Positions 1-11,388 of a DNA stretch of 64,000 nucleotides are shown here, piece by piece. The stretch comes from Monodelphis domestica (Eukaryota > Chordata > Mammalia > Didelphimorphia > Didelphidae): contig NC_077233.1 in the NCBI RefSeq assembly GCF_027887165.1, positions 226,572,872 through 226,636,871 of the forward strand. The letters are read 5' to 3'. The notes beneath the pieces are model-generated. The model ran no database searches. It was given only the letters and a program-made list of their open reading frames with translations, and had not been told where the DNA came from. A program made the position numbers and the translations under genes. Position 1 is the stretch's first letter. Each line of letters opens with the position of its first letter.

Positions 1-1070
1 GTGAATCTTGAAATTTCTCAGACTTGTGAATGTTAAAAATGTCCACATTGGGGAATTCTCCATTGGAACAATTCCCTACTGGGAACATTCCCCATTTTGA
101 CAGTGAGAACTCTCCTTGGATCAGAAATGGGAGGACCACTACTCCACCTGTACTTAGGACTGCTTTAGGGAAGAAAACTCCTTGCTGAATAATGAAAGTA
201 CTTTAACCCATACTTATAATGAGGCAAAAAGTTCTTTAAGCCATGCCTATTTTTAGAAGTAATGCTAAGTACCTATTAAAGGTCAGGTAACTTGTAAACT
301 TGCCAGGAGCAAAGAGGTGAAAACTTATTCAGATGTTTTCTCTGGTTCAAACTTACTAAAGGGATTAGTTGACCCAGCAGTGTTTTTTCTGATTCAAACT
401 TACAAAAGGGATTAGTCCACCCAGCAGTGAATTCAGAATGGGCTGTCCTTTGGAAAACATCTACTGTGATTGGTAGATGGAAGAACTTGGGGGAGGTGAC
501 ATAGGAGAAAACCCCCTATATAAGAAAAAGCAGAATCTCTTGAAAGACATTCCTTTTGAGGAAGATCTCTTATGAGAAATTCTTTTGGATGAATCCTTTT
601 GGAAAAGCTCTTGGGAGAGGCTCTGAAGAAGGGAAGCTCTTGGAGGACAATCTCTAAGGAGGTCTCGCTGGAGCTCCTCTGAGGGGACTCTGTCACTAGA
701 ATCCTTGCTTAGACAGACCTTGTGGTGAGTGATAAAAGACGGACTGACTGATCTCTCTCTCTCTTAAGACTCAGGTCTAAGCCATGTTGGCTTAAGGCCC
801 TTCATACTTATTTCCTTTTTCTCTCTTTCTCTCTTTTCTTTACTTCCTCATTGTATTATAAATTAAATTCTCTATAAAACCCAGTTGACTTGGGAATATT
901 CATAATTGGGAATATTTCCCTGGTGACCACCTTATATTTGATTTTAAAACAAGACACTTTAGTGAAAACATATTTTCTGTGGTCACAAATTTACTCACCC
1001 ACTCTTATATCTACTACAATTTAAGTCTTCCACTATTTTACTCACTACCTCAACCATTTTAACTCTTACA
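1..1070 (+). mobile_element. Endogenous retrovirus LTR (family A), start cut by window edge
   Basis: The sequence aligns by eye along its length with the complete solo LTR at 39837-40859. Matching blocks are the first 90 bases, the ATTGG (inverted CCAAT) near 468, a TATATAAG box at 517-524 and an ATTAAA poly(A)-like signal at 862-867. It ends in CA at 1070, and the terminal T of the opening TG probably lies one base outside the window. No gag, pol or env sequence follows; an L1 begins about 30 bases later, so it looks like a solo LTR. Which retroviral class is involved is inferred only from the related copy's 4-bp duplication. Confidence 0.7.
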
Positions 1071-1103
1071 GTTTATGGCAGACAACTATTTTAAATATAA
1101 CAA

Positions 1104-4100
1104 GTGGCAATCATGATATCTGATAAAGCCAAAGCAAAAATAGACCTGATCAAAAGGGATAGGGAAGGTAATTATATTTTGTTAAAAGGGACTTTAGATA
1201 ATGAGGAAATATCACTAATCAACATGTATGCACCAAATAATATAGCACCCAAATTTCTAATGGAGAAACTAGGAGAATTGAAGGAAGAAATAGACAGTAA
1301 AACCATATTAGTGGGAGACTTGAACCAACCATTATCAAATTTAGATAAATCAAATCAAAAAATAAATAAGAAAGAGGTGAAAGAAGTGAATGAAGTCTTA
1401 GAAAATTAGAATTAATAGACATATGGAGAAAAATAAATAGGGATAAAAAGGAATACACCTTCTTCTCAGCATCACATGGCACATTCACAAAGATTGACCA
1501 TACATTAGGTCACAGAAACATGGCACACAAATGCAGAAAAGCAGAAATAATAAATGCAGCCTTTTCAGATCACAAGGCAATAAAAATAATGATCAGTAAT
1601 GGTACATGGAAAACTAAATCAAAAACTAATTGGAAATTAAACAATATGATACTCCAAAATCGTTTAGTTAGAGAAGAAATCATAGAAACAATTAATAATT
1701 TCATCAAGGAAAATGACAATGGCGAGACATCCTTTCAAACCTTTTGGGATGCAGCCAAAGCGGTAATCAGAGGTAAATTCATAGCCCTGAGTGCATATAT
1801 TAACAAATTAGGGAGAGCAGAGATCAATCAATTGGAAATGCAAATAAAAAAACTCAAAAGCAATTAAATTAAAAAAAAAAACCCAGCAGAAAACCAAACT
1901 AGAAATCCTAAAAATTAAGGGAGAAATTAATAAAATCGAAAGTGATAGAACTATTGATTTAATAAATAAGACAAGAAGCTGGTACTTTGAAAAAACAAAC
2001 AAAATAGACAAAGTACTGGTCAATCTAATTTAAAAAAGGAAGGAAGAAAAGCAAATTAACAGCATCAAAGATGAAAAGGGGGACAGCACCTCAGATGAAG
2101 AGGAAATTAAGGCAATCATTAAAAGTTACTTTGCCCAATTATATGGCAATAAATACACCAATTTAGGTGATATGGATGAGTATATACAAAAATACAAACT
2201 GCCTAGACTAACAGAAGAAGAAATAGAATTCTTAAATAATCCCATATCAGAAAATGAAATCCAACAAGCCATCAAAGAACTTCCTAAGAAAAAATCCCCA
2301 GGGCCTGATGGATTCACCAGTGAATTCTATCAAACATTCAGAGAACAGTTAATCCCAATACTATGCAAACTATTTGACATAATAAGCAAAGAGGGAGTTC
2401 TCCTTTTATGACACAAACATGGTACTGATTCCAAAACCAGGCAGATCAAAAACAGAGAAAGAAAACTATAGACCAATCTCCCTAATGAATATAGATGCAA
2501 AAATCTTAAATAGGATACTAGCAAAAAGACTCCAGCAAGTGATCAGAAGGGTCATCCACCATGATCAAGTAGGATTTATACCAGGGATGCAGGGCTGGTT
2601 CAATATTAGGAAAACCATCCACATAATTGACCACATCAACAAGCAAACCAGCAAAAACCACATGATTATCTCAATAGACACAGAAAAAGCATTTGATAAA
2701 ATACAACACCCATTCCTATTAAAAACACTAGAAAGCATAGGAAAAGAAGGGTCGTTCCTAAAAATAATAAACAGTATATATCTAAAACCATCAGCAAACA
2801 TCATCTGCAATGGGGATAAACTAGAAGCCTTTCCAATAAGATCAGGAGTAAAACAAGGATGCCCATTATCACCTCTATTATTTAACATTGTACTAGAAAC
2901 ACTAGCAGTAGCAATTAGAGAAGAAAAAGAAATTGAAGGTATTAAAATTGGCAATGAGGAGACCAAGCTATCACTCTCTGCAGATGATATGATGGTTTAC
3001 TTAAGGAATCCTAGAGAATCAACCAAAAAATTATTCGAAATAATCAACAACTTTAGCAAAGTTGCAGGATACAAAATAAACCCGCATAAGTCATCAGCAT
3101 TTCTATATATCTCTAACCCATTTCAGCAGCAAGAATTAGAAAGTGAAATACCATTCAAAATCACCCAAGACAATATAAAATACTTAGGAATCTATCTGCC
3201 GAGACAAACACAGGAACTATATGAACACAACTACAAAATACTTTCCACACAGCTAAAACTAGATCTAAAGAATTGGAAAAACATTGATTGCTCATAGGTG
3301 GGATGAAAATGACAATCCTACCCAAATTTATTTACTTATTTAGAGCCATACCCATCAAACTACCAAAAAACTTTTTTATTGAATTGGAAAAAAAAAAAAC
3401 AACATAACAAAGTTCATTTGGAAGAACAAAAGATCAAATATATCTAGGGAAATAATGAAAAAAATGTGAAGGAAGATGACCTTGCAGTATCAGATCTCAA
3501 ACTATACTATAAATCAGTGGTCATCAAAACAATTTGGTACTGGCTAAGAGACAGAAAGGAGGATCAGCAGAATAGTCTTGGGGTAAATGACCTTAGCACG
3601 ACAGTCTATAAGCCCAAAGATCCCAATTTTGGGGACCAAAACCCACTATTTGATAAAAATTGCTGGGAAAATAGGAAGACAGTTTGGGAGAGATTGAGTT
3701 TGGATCAACATCTTTTACCCTACCCCAAGATAAACTCAGAATTGGTGAATGACTTGAATATAAAGAAGGAAACTATACGTAAATGAAGTGAACACAGAAT
3801 AGTATACATGTTAGATCTTTGAGAAAGGAAAGGTTTTAAGACCAAGCAAGAGTTAGAAAAAAATTACAAAATGTAAAACAAATAATTTTGATTTCATTAA
3901 ATTAAAATGTTTTTGTACAAGCAAAACCAATGAAACCACAATTAGAAGGGAAGCAAGAAATTGGGAAACAATCTTCATAACAAAAACCTCTGACAAAGGT
4001 CTAATTACTCAAATTTATAAAGAACTATATCAATTGTACAAAAAATCAATCCATTCCCAATTGATAAACGGGCAAGGGACACGAATAGGCAATTTTCAGA

Positions 4101-4832
4101 TAAAGAAATCAAAACTATTTTTTGAAAAAACCCTTGCCTTTCATCTTGGAATCAATACTGCATATTGGTTCCAAGGCAGAAAAGGGGTAAGGGCTAGGCA
4201 ATTGGGCTTAAGTGACTTGTCCAGGGTCACACAGCTGGGAAGTGTCTGAGGCCAGATTTGAACCTAGGACCTCTTGTCTCTAGGCCTAGCTCTCAATTCA
4301 CTGAGCTACCAAGCTGTACCCTCAAATCTAAAACTATTAATAAGCACCTGAAAAAGTGTTCTAAATCTCTGATAATCAGAGAGATGCAAATCAAAACAAC
4401 TCTGAGGTATCACCTCACACCTAGCAGATTGGCTAACATTACAGCAAAGGAAAGTAATGAATGTTGGAGGGGATGTGACAAAGTTCAAACATTAATGCAT
4501 TGCTGGTGGAGTTGGGAATTTATCCAACCATTCTGGTGAGAATTTGGAACTGTGCCCAAAGGGTGCTAAAAGACTGTCTGCCCTTTGATCCAGCCACAGC
4601 ACAGCTGGGTTTATACCCCAAAGAGATAATAAGGAAAAAGACTTGTATAACAATATTCATAACCGCAGTGTTTATAGTGGCAAAAAATTGGAAAATGAGG
4701 AGATGCCCTTCATTTGGGGAATGGCTGAAGAAATTGTGGCATATGTTGATGATAGAATACTATTGTGCTCAAAGGAATAATAAACTAGAGGAATTCCATG
4801 GGGACTGGAACAACCTCCAGGAATTAATGTAG
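1104..4832 (+). pseudogene. LINE-1 ORF2 remnant (endonuclease and reverse transcriptase), broken
   Basis: In live elements ORF2p nicks DNA and reverse-transcribes the L1 RNA at the cut. Here the frame is broken into pieces. 1104-1409 encodes the endonuclease segment (INMYAPNN, VGDLNQP). 1520-1867 continues the endonuclease and linker. 2172-2411 carries [17 protein letters not shown]. 2419-3297 carries the RT core ([46 protein letters not shown]). The catalytic block reads SADD at 2977-2988 where L1 normally has FADD. 3466-3786 and 4500-4832 hold C-terminal parts ending near NCAQRVLKDCLPFDP and GEWLKKLWHMLM. Frameshifts occur near 1405, 1870 and 2410, and the nested SINE splits the end. No functional protein is expected. 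Confidence 0.92.
4120..4323 (-). mobile_element. Mar-1-type SINE nested in the L1
   Basis: This is a full-length reverse-strand copy of the tRNA-headed CORE-SINE common in this window: inverted tail near 4131, core GGGTCACACAGCT near 4226, head at 4323. It is flanked by AAATCAAAACTATT (4106-4119) and AAATCTAAAACTATT (4324-4338), a target-site duplication with one inserted base. The L1 sequence resumes exactly after it, so it is younger than the L1. Confidence 0.9.
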
Positions 4833-5454
4833 AGTGAGAGGAGCAGAACCAGGAGAACATTGTACACAGAGACTGATACACTGTGGTACAATCGAATGTA
4901 ATGGACTTCTCTATTAGTGGCAATGCAGTGATCCTGAACAACTCAGAGGGATCTAAGAGAGAAACCATTATCCATATTCAGAGGAAAAACTGTGGGAGTA
5001 GAAACATAGAAGAAAAACAACTGCTTGATTACATGGGTTGAGGTGGATATGATTGGGGATGTAGACTCTAATGATCATCCTAGTTCAAACATCAACTACA
5101 TGGAAATAGGTTTTGATCAAAGACACATGTAAAACCCAGTGGAATTGCATGTTGGCCATGAGATGGAGTGGGGGGAAGGGAGGGAAAGAATATGATTCTT
5201 GTAACCAAGGAAAAATGTTTTAAATTGACTAATTCAATAAAATTTTCAAAAAAAAAAAGGGCAACTGACTGCTTAATTATAACCCAAAAAAAGTCATTTA
5301 GAGTATATCATCATAACCTGTGGGCAGAAGAACATTTACTAAGGTTTTGACATTTTAGACTAGACTAATTTTATAACACATACTAAGATTGCAAGGTCCC
5401 TAACACATAGGCTATTTTTTTTCCTAAAAAAAGTCATAAAACTTTAGAAAACCC

Positions 5455-5611
5455 TTATATTTAAAAGATTATTACAAAAATGAATAACATGGAAATAGGT
5501 TTCAAGTGATAACACATGTATAACCCAGTGGAACTGCTTGTCAGCTCCAGGAGTGGGGATGGAGAGGACATTAATCATGTAACCATGAAAGAATATTTAT
5601 AAATAAATAAA
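5455..5611 (+). mobile_element. LINE-1 3' UTR fragment
   Basis: The block from ATGGAAATAGGT to CATGTAACCATG resembles the 3' UTR of the L1 ending at 5258 and the fragment at 8640-8800. It ends in an A-rich AAATAAATAAAG. It is a short 5'-truncated or tandem 3' end. Confidence 0.7.
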
Positions 5612-5748
5612 GTCCTTATCTTCTGTTTTAGAGTCAATACTAAATACTAGTTACAAGGCAGAAGAGAGGTAAGGGCTAGGCAATAGGGCTTAAGTGACTT
5701 ACCCAGGGTCACACAGCTAGGAAGTGTCTCAGGTCAGATTTGAACCAA
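5612..5748 (-). mobile_element. Mar-1-type SINE, 5'-truncated
   Basis: It shows the inverted Mar-1 tail and core (GGGTCACACAGCTAGG near 5707). Sequence similarity stops at about 5748, so the tRNA-like head is missing. Confidence 0.8.
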
Positions 5749-5759
5749 GCTTTCTACCT

Positions 5760-6637
5760 GCCCTGAAACCGTCTTCAAGATTTAATGGTGCAGGAAAGTA
5801 AAAATAGAACCAGTAGCTTCCTGATAAGCCAAGTTTAAAAGCAATGGGCACAAAGAATTGGACTCATCAGACTTGTAAGATGCCTTTCTGTCCCTAAATC
5901 TTCATGATATCTCCTTACCAAGCTGCCTCTACACGAATCAGTTCTGTATCCTTGCTAAATAACATTTCCATGCTAGTAAGTGGACTTCTTTTTCATTAAA
6001 TGTTTTGAGTGTCTCATTTAATTTTAATCCCAAGTTTGAGCCCTTAAAACAGACTTATTTAGCCTTGATCTATAACAATGAAAAAACAAATAGGGCAGCC
6101 ACAGTGCTGCAAAAGGACAGCCCATGAGGGATATACTGGGCTTCCCATAATGTGAATAGAAGATCCCTCAGCACTAGGGGAGATGCATACCCACATTTGC
6201 AAGTGATTTACACTACCATGGCATCTTTGCATCTCCCCAGGTATCCCAGGATACCTCTGGATTTTCCCAAAAGACTTGTATAACTTCTATCCTAGTCTAT
6301 TAAAATGTTTTTCCCCTGGATGTACCATTACAAACACCAACTAAGCAATAGTTGGATGATTTAAGTGAACGGAGAATGTGTCTGGATAACTTTTTCTTTC
6401 CCCCTTCCAGAAGTAGCAGGAAGTGATTCTAGACTGATTTATTATTTCAGCTCCTAAAGAACACAAACACATTCTCTGACCTGTGGATTTCACTCAGCCT
6501 AATAGGCTCCCAGCACACAGTTCTGAGGCAAATGACTTCTAAAAAACAGTGATAGACATAGGTCACTTTGGTTTCTTTGCCAGACTAGCTCCCTGTAGGA
6601 GAGGATGTTATGACAAATACCTCCCAGCTAAGGGACC
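5760..6637. other. Intergenic stretch, no gene or clear repeat seen
   Basis: I see no long open frame, no tRNA or rRNA and no repeat family I can name here. Composition is balanced with a few polypyrimidine tracts. It may be old single-copy DNA. Confidence 0.5.
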
Positions 6638-6725
6638 ATAAAATGTAAGACTGGAAGGGATTTTAGAGATCATTTTATTCAACCTCTTAAATTTATAAAT
6701 GAAGACCAATGAGGTAGTGCATATA
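6638..6725 (-). mobile_element. MIR3-like SINE fragment
   Basis: It resembles the motif 'ggaagggattttagagatcat', followed by a degraded 'aaatgaagaccaatgagg'. The same motif recurs at 24.8, 34.4, 35.5 and 54.7 kb. It is old and short. Confidence 0.5.
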
Positions 6726-6787
6726 TAAAATATTTTACAAACCTTACAGAACTATATAAATGCTAGTTTATTTTTATTTATTATATT

Positions 6788-7115
6788 AATTATATTAACA
6801 ATAAAGTGATTTGCTTTTCATTATTAATAATATTCATTTATTATTTACATTAATACTTAATCATATCACTACTTAATATTTTGATGGTTTATTAATCACC
6901 ATTAATTATAATTAATCATATAAATAATATTAACAATAAAGTGATTTACTTGTAGTCATTAATAATATTGGTTTGTTGTTTACAATAATGATTAATCATG
7001 TCAGTATTTAATATATTGGTAATTTATTAATTATAATTAATTATGCTTAATTAATAATGTTAATAATGAATTGATTTACTTAATTGATTTATAATAAAAA
7101 TTATTTACTTAAGGT
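6788..7115. repeat. AT-rich tandem repeat, period about 130-135 bp, about 2.4 copies
   Basis: The phrase ATTAACAATAAAGTGATTT starts at 6794 and again at 6929. A diverged form (GTTAATAATGAATTGATTT) starts at 7059. The sequence between these anchors also repeats (TTATTAATAAT blocks and TTAATCAT blocks). The whole stretch is nearly free of G and C. Confidence 0.75.
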
Positions 7116-7179
7116 CATACAGGTAGTAATAATAACTATAACTAGTATTTTAAATTAAAATATGGTATTTTAAATTTTT

Positions 7180-7400
7180 TCTAGCACTTTAAAATATTAA
7201 CTTATTTTATCCTCACAGTAACTATGGGAGGTAGGTGAATTATTGTCCTCATGTTATAGAAAAGGAAAGAGACAGAAAGAGAAGGTAAAGAACTGGCTCA
7301 GGACCCTCTAATAAAGCAGTTAAGGTCAGATTTGAATACAGGTCTTTTGGACACTCCAGGTTCCCTACTCCATTCATCATTCATTGTGCTAGGTTGTTGC
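7180..7400 (-). mobile_element. MIR-like SINE, degraded
   Basis: Reverse-strand MIR order is visible: TTTTATCCTCACA, GGGAGGTAGGTGAATTATTGTCC, a purine-rich core and GGTCAGATTTGAATACAGGTC. Confidence 0.65.
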
Positions 7401-7615
7401 CCCTCTCAGAGGCGGAATCCAAACCCAGGTCATCTGAATCCAAATCCAATTTATTTTCTGGTCATCAAGCTATTCAAAAGCAATTTAAGGGCCTAAATTC
7501 AGCTGCATTTTTGCATAACACATGGGACAACCTTAAAAAAGCACAGTTTCAGAGCTGGAAGGGCAGGGTTCCATTTGAATTATCTTCTGAAAATTCATAT
7601 TAAGAGTGATAAGAG
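7394..7615. other. Short unique stretch with open frame, probably not a gene
   Basis: A 69-codon open frame lies at 7394-7603 on the plus strand. It overlaps the end of a MIR-like element and has no recognisable domain, so I do not call it coding. Confidence 0.4.
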
Positions 7616-7740
7616 GATCAACTGCCTCATCTTATCAGAGGAAACAAAGACCAGAGATTAAATGACTTGCATAAGGTCATATAGGTAGTGTGGCAGGAGC
7701 AGGCTGTCTCAGTCTAGATCTAAGACTCTCTCCAGAAGAT
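7615..7740 (-). mobile_element. MIR-like SINE fragment
   Basis: The core 'ttaaatgacttgcataaggtcat' and the following degraded head fit a reverse-strand MIR. Confidence 0.55.
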
Positions 7741-7890
7741 ACAACCTGTCTTGGTCCTTGTGAATTTGCTGTCACAGAATTTTTAGGGTTGGAAGGAACC
7801 TTCTTGGCTAGCTAGTCTGAATCAGAACAGACAAGACTTCCCATTAGAACATGTTTCAAGGGTTGTCATCCAGCCACAATATATATGCCA

Positions 7891-8073
7891 TAGATTTTTA
7901 GCCCTGAAAAAGGAGGAAACTTACAAGTCTATAAAATAATTGAATTTTTAATTTGAATTTCATTTGTTTTAGGCTTTGCTGGCAGGTCACAGGCTGAGGT
8001 CATAATCAAGTAATCAGCATAAACTAAACTCCTACCATATACCAGGTACTGTGTTGTTTACTGGGAATCTAAG
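7891..8073 (+). repeat. Local duplicate, copy 1 (partner at 9830-10011)
   Basis: From TAGATTTTTAGCCC through CATTTGTTTTAGGCTTT, GGTCACAGGCT, ATAATCA and ACTGTGTTGTTTACTGGG, this matches 9830-10011 in order and spacing. Identity is roughly 80 percent by eye. Confidence 0.75.
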
Positions 8074-8310
8074 TATTATATATAATATATTTAATAATAT
8101 ATTCTTTTGCACATACAATATAAAAATATAACATGAAAATATATAAAAATGAAATAATTATAAAATTAAAATTTTTATTTTATATATTTTATACTTAGTC
8201 AATGTTTAAAATAAAAATGTATAAAATAAAAATTGTGTTAATATTAATTAGATATACATATGTACATATATATACACACACATATATATTTATATATAAA
8301 ACCACTATAT
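8063..8310. repeat. AT-rich low-complexity stretch
   Basis: Runs of TATA and AAAT with short TATATA/TACACACA dinucleotide tracts. No coding signal. Confidence 0.7.
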
Positions 8311-8524
8311 AATGGGGAACCCATCTACTCTTGTTCATCAGAATTTCACAAAGCTACTTTCCCTGCCAAAAACCCTAAGCTCTGTGAAAGGATTCATTGC
8401 ATTGTTATTCTTTCTTCCTTTATAAAGATGACACAGGAGCTAGTAAGGAGGGTCAAAAGATAGAGGACCTAAAGACAGGAAAAACTGAGTTTAAATCTGG
8501 CTTCATAATCTGATTTAATAATTC

Positions 8525-8815
8525 AGCTAAGTCATCCACATTGAGAGAAAGGACTGTGGGAATAGAAATACAGAAGGAAAATATTTGATTTTTCACTTGT
8601 CTATATGTGTATTGGATGTGGGATTTTGGGTTTTTAAAAGATTTATTTTTAAAAGATTATTACAAAATTATTAATATGGAAATAGGTATTGAGTGATAAT
8701 GCACATATAACCCAGTGCTTGTTGGCTCTGGGAGGGGGGAGGGGAAAAGAGGAGGGAAAGTATATGAATCATGTAACCATGGAAAATACTTAAATAAAAT
8801 TTTTTCAAAAGAGCA
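8525..8815 (+). mobile_element. LINE-1 3' UTR fragment with A-rich tail
   Basis: The order of blocks (TCCACATTGAGAGAAAGGACTG, ATGGAAATAGGT, CATGTAACCATGGAAAA, AATAAAATTTTTT) is the same as at the end of the L1 at 5258. It is 5'-truncated. Confidence 0.8.
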
Positions 8816-8829
8816 CTAAAATAATAATA

Positions 8830-9210
8830 ATAATTCAGCGAAATCACTCTGCCTAGTTTCTTTCATTGTAAAACGAGGATACTACTACTTACCTCATAGA
8901 GTTTTTGTGAAAATCTAATGAGATAATATCTGTAAAAAGTGCTTGGGGGCAGCTGGGTGGCTTAGTGGACTGATAGTCAGGCCCAGAGATGGGAGGTCCT
9001 GGATTCAAATCTGGCCTTAGACACTTCCTAGCAGTGTGACCCTGGGCAAGTCACTTAACCCCCATTGCCTAACCCTTACCGCTCTTCTGTCTTTGAACCA
9101 ATACATAGTATTGATTCTAAGACCGAAAGTAAGGTTTAAAAAAAAAAAAAAGCACTTAGCATAGTGATTAGCAGGTAGTAGACACTTAAGAAATGCTTAT
9201 TCCCTTCCTC
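8830..9210 (+). mobile_element. MIR-like SINE 3' half, interrupted by a Mar-1 SINE
   Basis: The MIR end (TGTAAAACGAGGATACTACTAC, then AATGAGATAATATCTGTAAAAAG) stops at 8944 and resumes after 9152 with GCACTTAGCATAGTGATTAGC and ATGCTTA. The younger SINE entered this older one. Confidence 0.8.
8945..9152 (+). mobile_element. Mar-1-type SINE, full length
   Basis: The head GGGGGCAGCTGGGTGGCTTA contains the A-box region and GGATTCAAATCTGG the B-box region of a tRNA-type pol III promoter. The core GTGTGACCCTGGGCAAGTCA and tail (AACCAATACATAGTATTGAT) follow, ending in an A run. Flanks read AAAAGTGCTTG and AAAAGCACTTA, a decayed duplication. Confidence 0.9.
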
Positions 9211-9596
9211 CTATTGTAGGCCACATGTTTTTCAGTCATTTTAGCTCTAAATCTAGATTCAGACCCAGCAGTAGGGATGGTTTTGTGGTTCTGTGGTGAA
9301 GGACTTCTAAAAATCTTCTAAAACCTCTAAAAACTCTTCTAGTCCTACATCTTCTGATCATAGAGCTGGGAGGCATTTGTCAAAACAACCTATATTGTAG
9401 AGAGCTAGTCTGGGATTCCTTCATCTGCCCACTGGAAAAAAAAGACACTGACACACCCAAAAAGGGACCTGTATTCGCCACTCACCTCAGAGGGCTCTTT
9501 TAAAAGTCATTTGCCAAAATCTCTCTCTCTCCTGTGTTTGACCAACAACATAAACATGCTCCATGAAGGACGGAAAGCTGGAATTGGAAGTATAAC

Positions 9597-9823
9597 AAGA
9601 GCTGGCATTTATCTAGCACTTTTCAAATATTTATTTCCTTTTATCCTCACAACAGTTCTGAAAGTCACGTTTTTTATTATTATCCCCACTTACTAGATGA
9701 GTAAACTGAAGCAAAATCACTTGCTGAAGGTCACACAGCTAATAGGAGGCTGAGGCAGGATTTAATCTCAGATCTTCCTAGCTCCAAGTCTAGTGCTCTC
9801 TCCATTGTGCCACCTAGTTGCCA
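9597..9823 (-). mobile_element. MIR-like SINE, near full length
   Basis: Reverse MIR order: GCTGGCATTTATCTAGCAC, TTTTATCCTCACAACAG, ATTATTATCCCCACTTACTAG, AAGGTCACACAGCTAATAGG, TCTTCCTAGCTCCAAGTC, TGTGCCACCTAGTTGCC. Confidence 0.85.
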
Positions 9824-9829
9824 TGACTG

Positions 9830-10011
9830 TAGATTTTTAGCCCCCCAAAGGGAAGAAACGAACAAGTCCATAAGATAATTTTAGTTTCATTTGTTTTAGG
9901 CTTTAACTAGTTGTGCTACTGGGTCACAGGCTCAGCTCATAATCAAATAATCAGCGTAAATTAAACTCCCACTATACACCAGGTACTGTGTTGTTTACTG
10001 GGGACATAAAG
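9830..10011 (+). repeat. Local duplicate, copy 2 (partner at 7891-8073)
   Basis: See the partner for the matching blocks. Copy 2 follows a MIR directly, copy 1 does not, so the homology does not extend leftward. Confidence 0.75.
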
Positions 10012-10290
10012 ACTAAAATGAAGCAGTTTCTATCCTCAAAGTGTTTATATTTTATAGAGGGAGACAGCAGGTGCACATATAAACATATGCAAAGTAAACA
10101 AATATGTGTTTTTATATATACATATATGCAAACACATAAAATAAATTCAAGGCAATTTGAGGGAAGTGAGATAATAGGAGCTGGGGGAATCATGAAAAGC
10201 ATCATATAGAAGATGGAATTTGATTTGACCTTCAAAGGAAACCTGGGATTCTAAAGGGCAAAGGAGAGGCAATGAGAAAATGCCTTTAGA
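9940..10290 (+). repeat. Dispersed repeat with 'ccaggtactgtg' motif
   Basis: The run 'aaactcccactatacaccagg', then 'tatcctcaaagtgtttatat', then 'tttgatttgaccttcaaagg' has the order of a mammal-wide repeat also seen at 28.8, 37.6, 45.4, 49.6 and 61.5 kb. I cannot name the family with certainty. Confidence 0.5.
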
Positions 10291-10299
10291 GTATTGTGG

Positions 10300-11388
10300 A
10301 CCATGCCCAAGTTAGATAAGTCTAGCAATCCAGGTCTGAGATTTAAAAGGCAATAAAGTACAATGGTCCATAAAATACAATGGAAACCAATTTTATTTTT
10401 TTAGGTATTAAAAGAAGTTAAATTTAAAGGGATATAAAATGCTGCTTTCTCAATAATTACAAAATTGGGAACTCAGCAACTCAATTGCAAGCAGTTGGAG
10501 CTCTGGAATTACTTGGGATGCCAACTCCCACTAGGCTAAGCCTCTATATTTCAATCTATCAAGCAGCCAAACAACCTTCCCACCTTTTCCAAGAACATGT
10601 CCAGTACCTATGATGGGAGCCAATGACTAGTAATTAGTCAAAGCATCAAGTGGGAATGCAAGGAAGGAAGAGGATGAAGGAGGAAGAGAAGAGGAAGCTC
10701 TTTTCTGGACTTTTGCTCTTAACTACTTTCAACAGGTCAGAAGGTTCAATCATTCTGCGCCTTGATGACCAAGAACCTGCCCTCCGTGAAGCCTATGCAA
10801 AGTCACAGAAATGAGAGAGAGCATGTTGTTTATGAAGAATGACAGGACTGAAGGGTGGAGGAATATATAATTAAGGAACAAAGGTCTTGATGAAGTCTCC
10901 AGTCTTCTGCAAAGGAGAGCCATTTTCAAAAGGAAGAACCTCCAATTCCTGAATATGCAGACCTTTAAAAACATGGAAAGCAGCTTCATTTTGTTTTCAA
11001 GTATCAACTTCTTCTTCAAAGATTCCTGGTAAGTGGACGAGGAACTCAGAAAAGTTGAGAGTTCAGTGCTAAGTGAAGGATGAGTAAATGGCTAGGTCAT
11101 AGGGATTTCATGACCTCAGTCTGAATGAAACATGTGGACCCAGAAGAGAAATCAGAGCAAGGAGTTTAGAAAAGAATGTTCTCTTCTGATGGAATTTGAT
11201 GGAAAACCTCCTAGGGAGAGTTTCAAAGTAATGAAACAAACTAAAAAAAGGTGCTGAATTTGCAGTTTATTTTTTTTAAAAGCTTACTATTAGCAAAAAT
11301 AGGTAACCAGAGGAAAGACTCCTAGAAGTAACTCTACTGGGAAAGTCCTCAAGGTAAGAAAGGATGAGGATGTTAATTCATTACTTTG
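10300..11388. other. Intergenic stretch, no gene seen
   Basis: Mostly unique-looking sequence with purine-rich patches near 10660-10700. An open frame at 10750-11019 on the minus strand has no recognisable domain or coding feature. No tRNA-like fold was spotted. Confidence 0.5.

Larger units (their letters stand above)
1099..5258 (+). mobile_element. 5'-truncated LINE-1 with most of ORF2, 3' UTR and poly(A)
   Basis: The element starts inside the ORF2 endonuclease region and runs through the reverse transcriptase, the C-terminal domain and a 3' UTR ending in AATAAA plus an A run at about 5249-5258. ORF1 and the 5' UTR are absent, as is usual for target-primed insertions that stop early. A Mar-1 SINE interrupts it at 4120-4323. 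Several frameshifts and stops make it non-autonomous. An RTE origin is excluded by the L1-style reverse transcriptase motifs. The 5' boundary is approximate. Confidence 0.92.

Noticed and set aside
433..696. 87-codon minus-strand frame near the window start
   Set aside because: It lies antisense within a retroviral LTR around the TATA box; no coding feature.
1104..4832. An active L1
   Set aside because: No 5' UTR or ORF1, several frameshifts in ORF2, altered FADD motif and a SINE insertion in the C-terminal part.
6788..7115. CRISPR-like array or satellite
   Set aside because: Only two to three diverged units of about 130 bases, no regular short repeat and spacer pattern, and a eukaryotic context.
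8945..9152. tRNA genes (A and B boxes in the SINE heads)
   Set aside because: The boxes belong to tRNA-derived SINE heads that continue into the CORE and tail; no complete cloverleaf was found.
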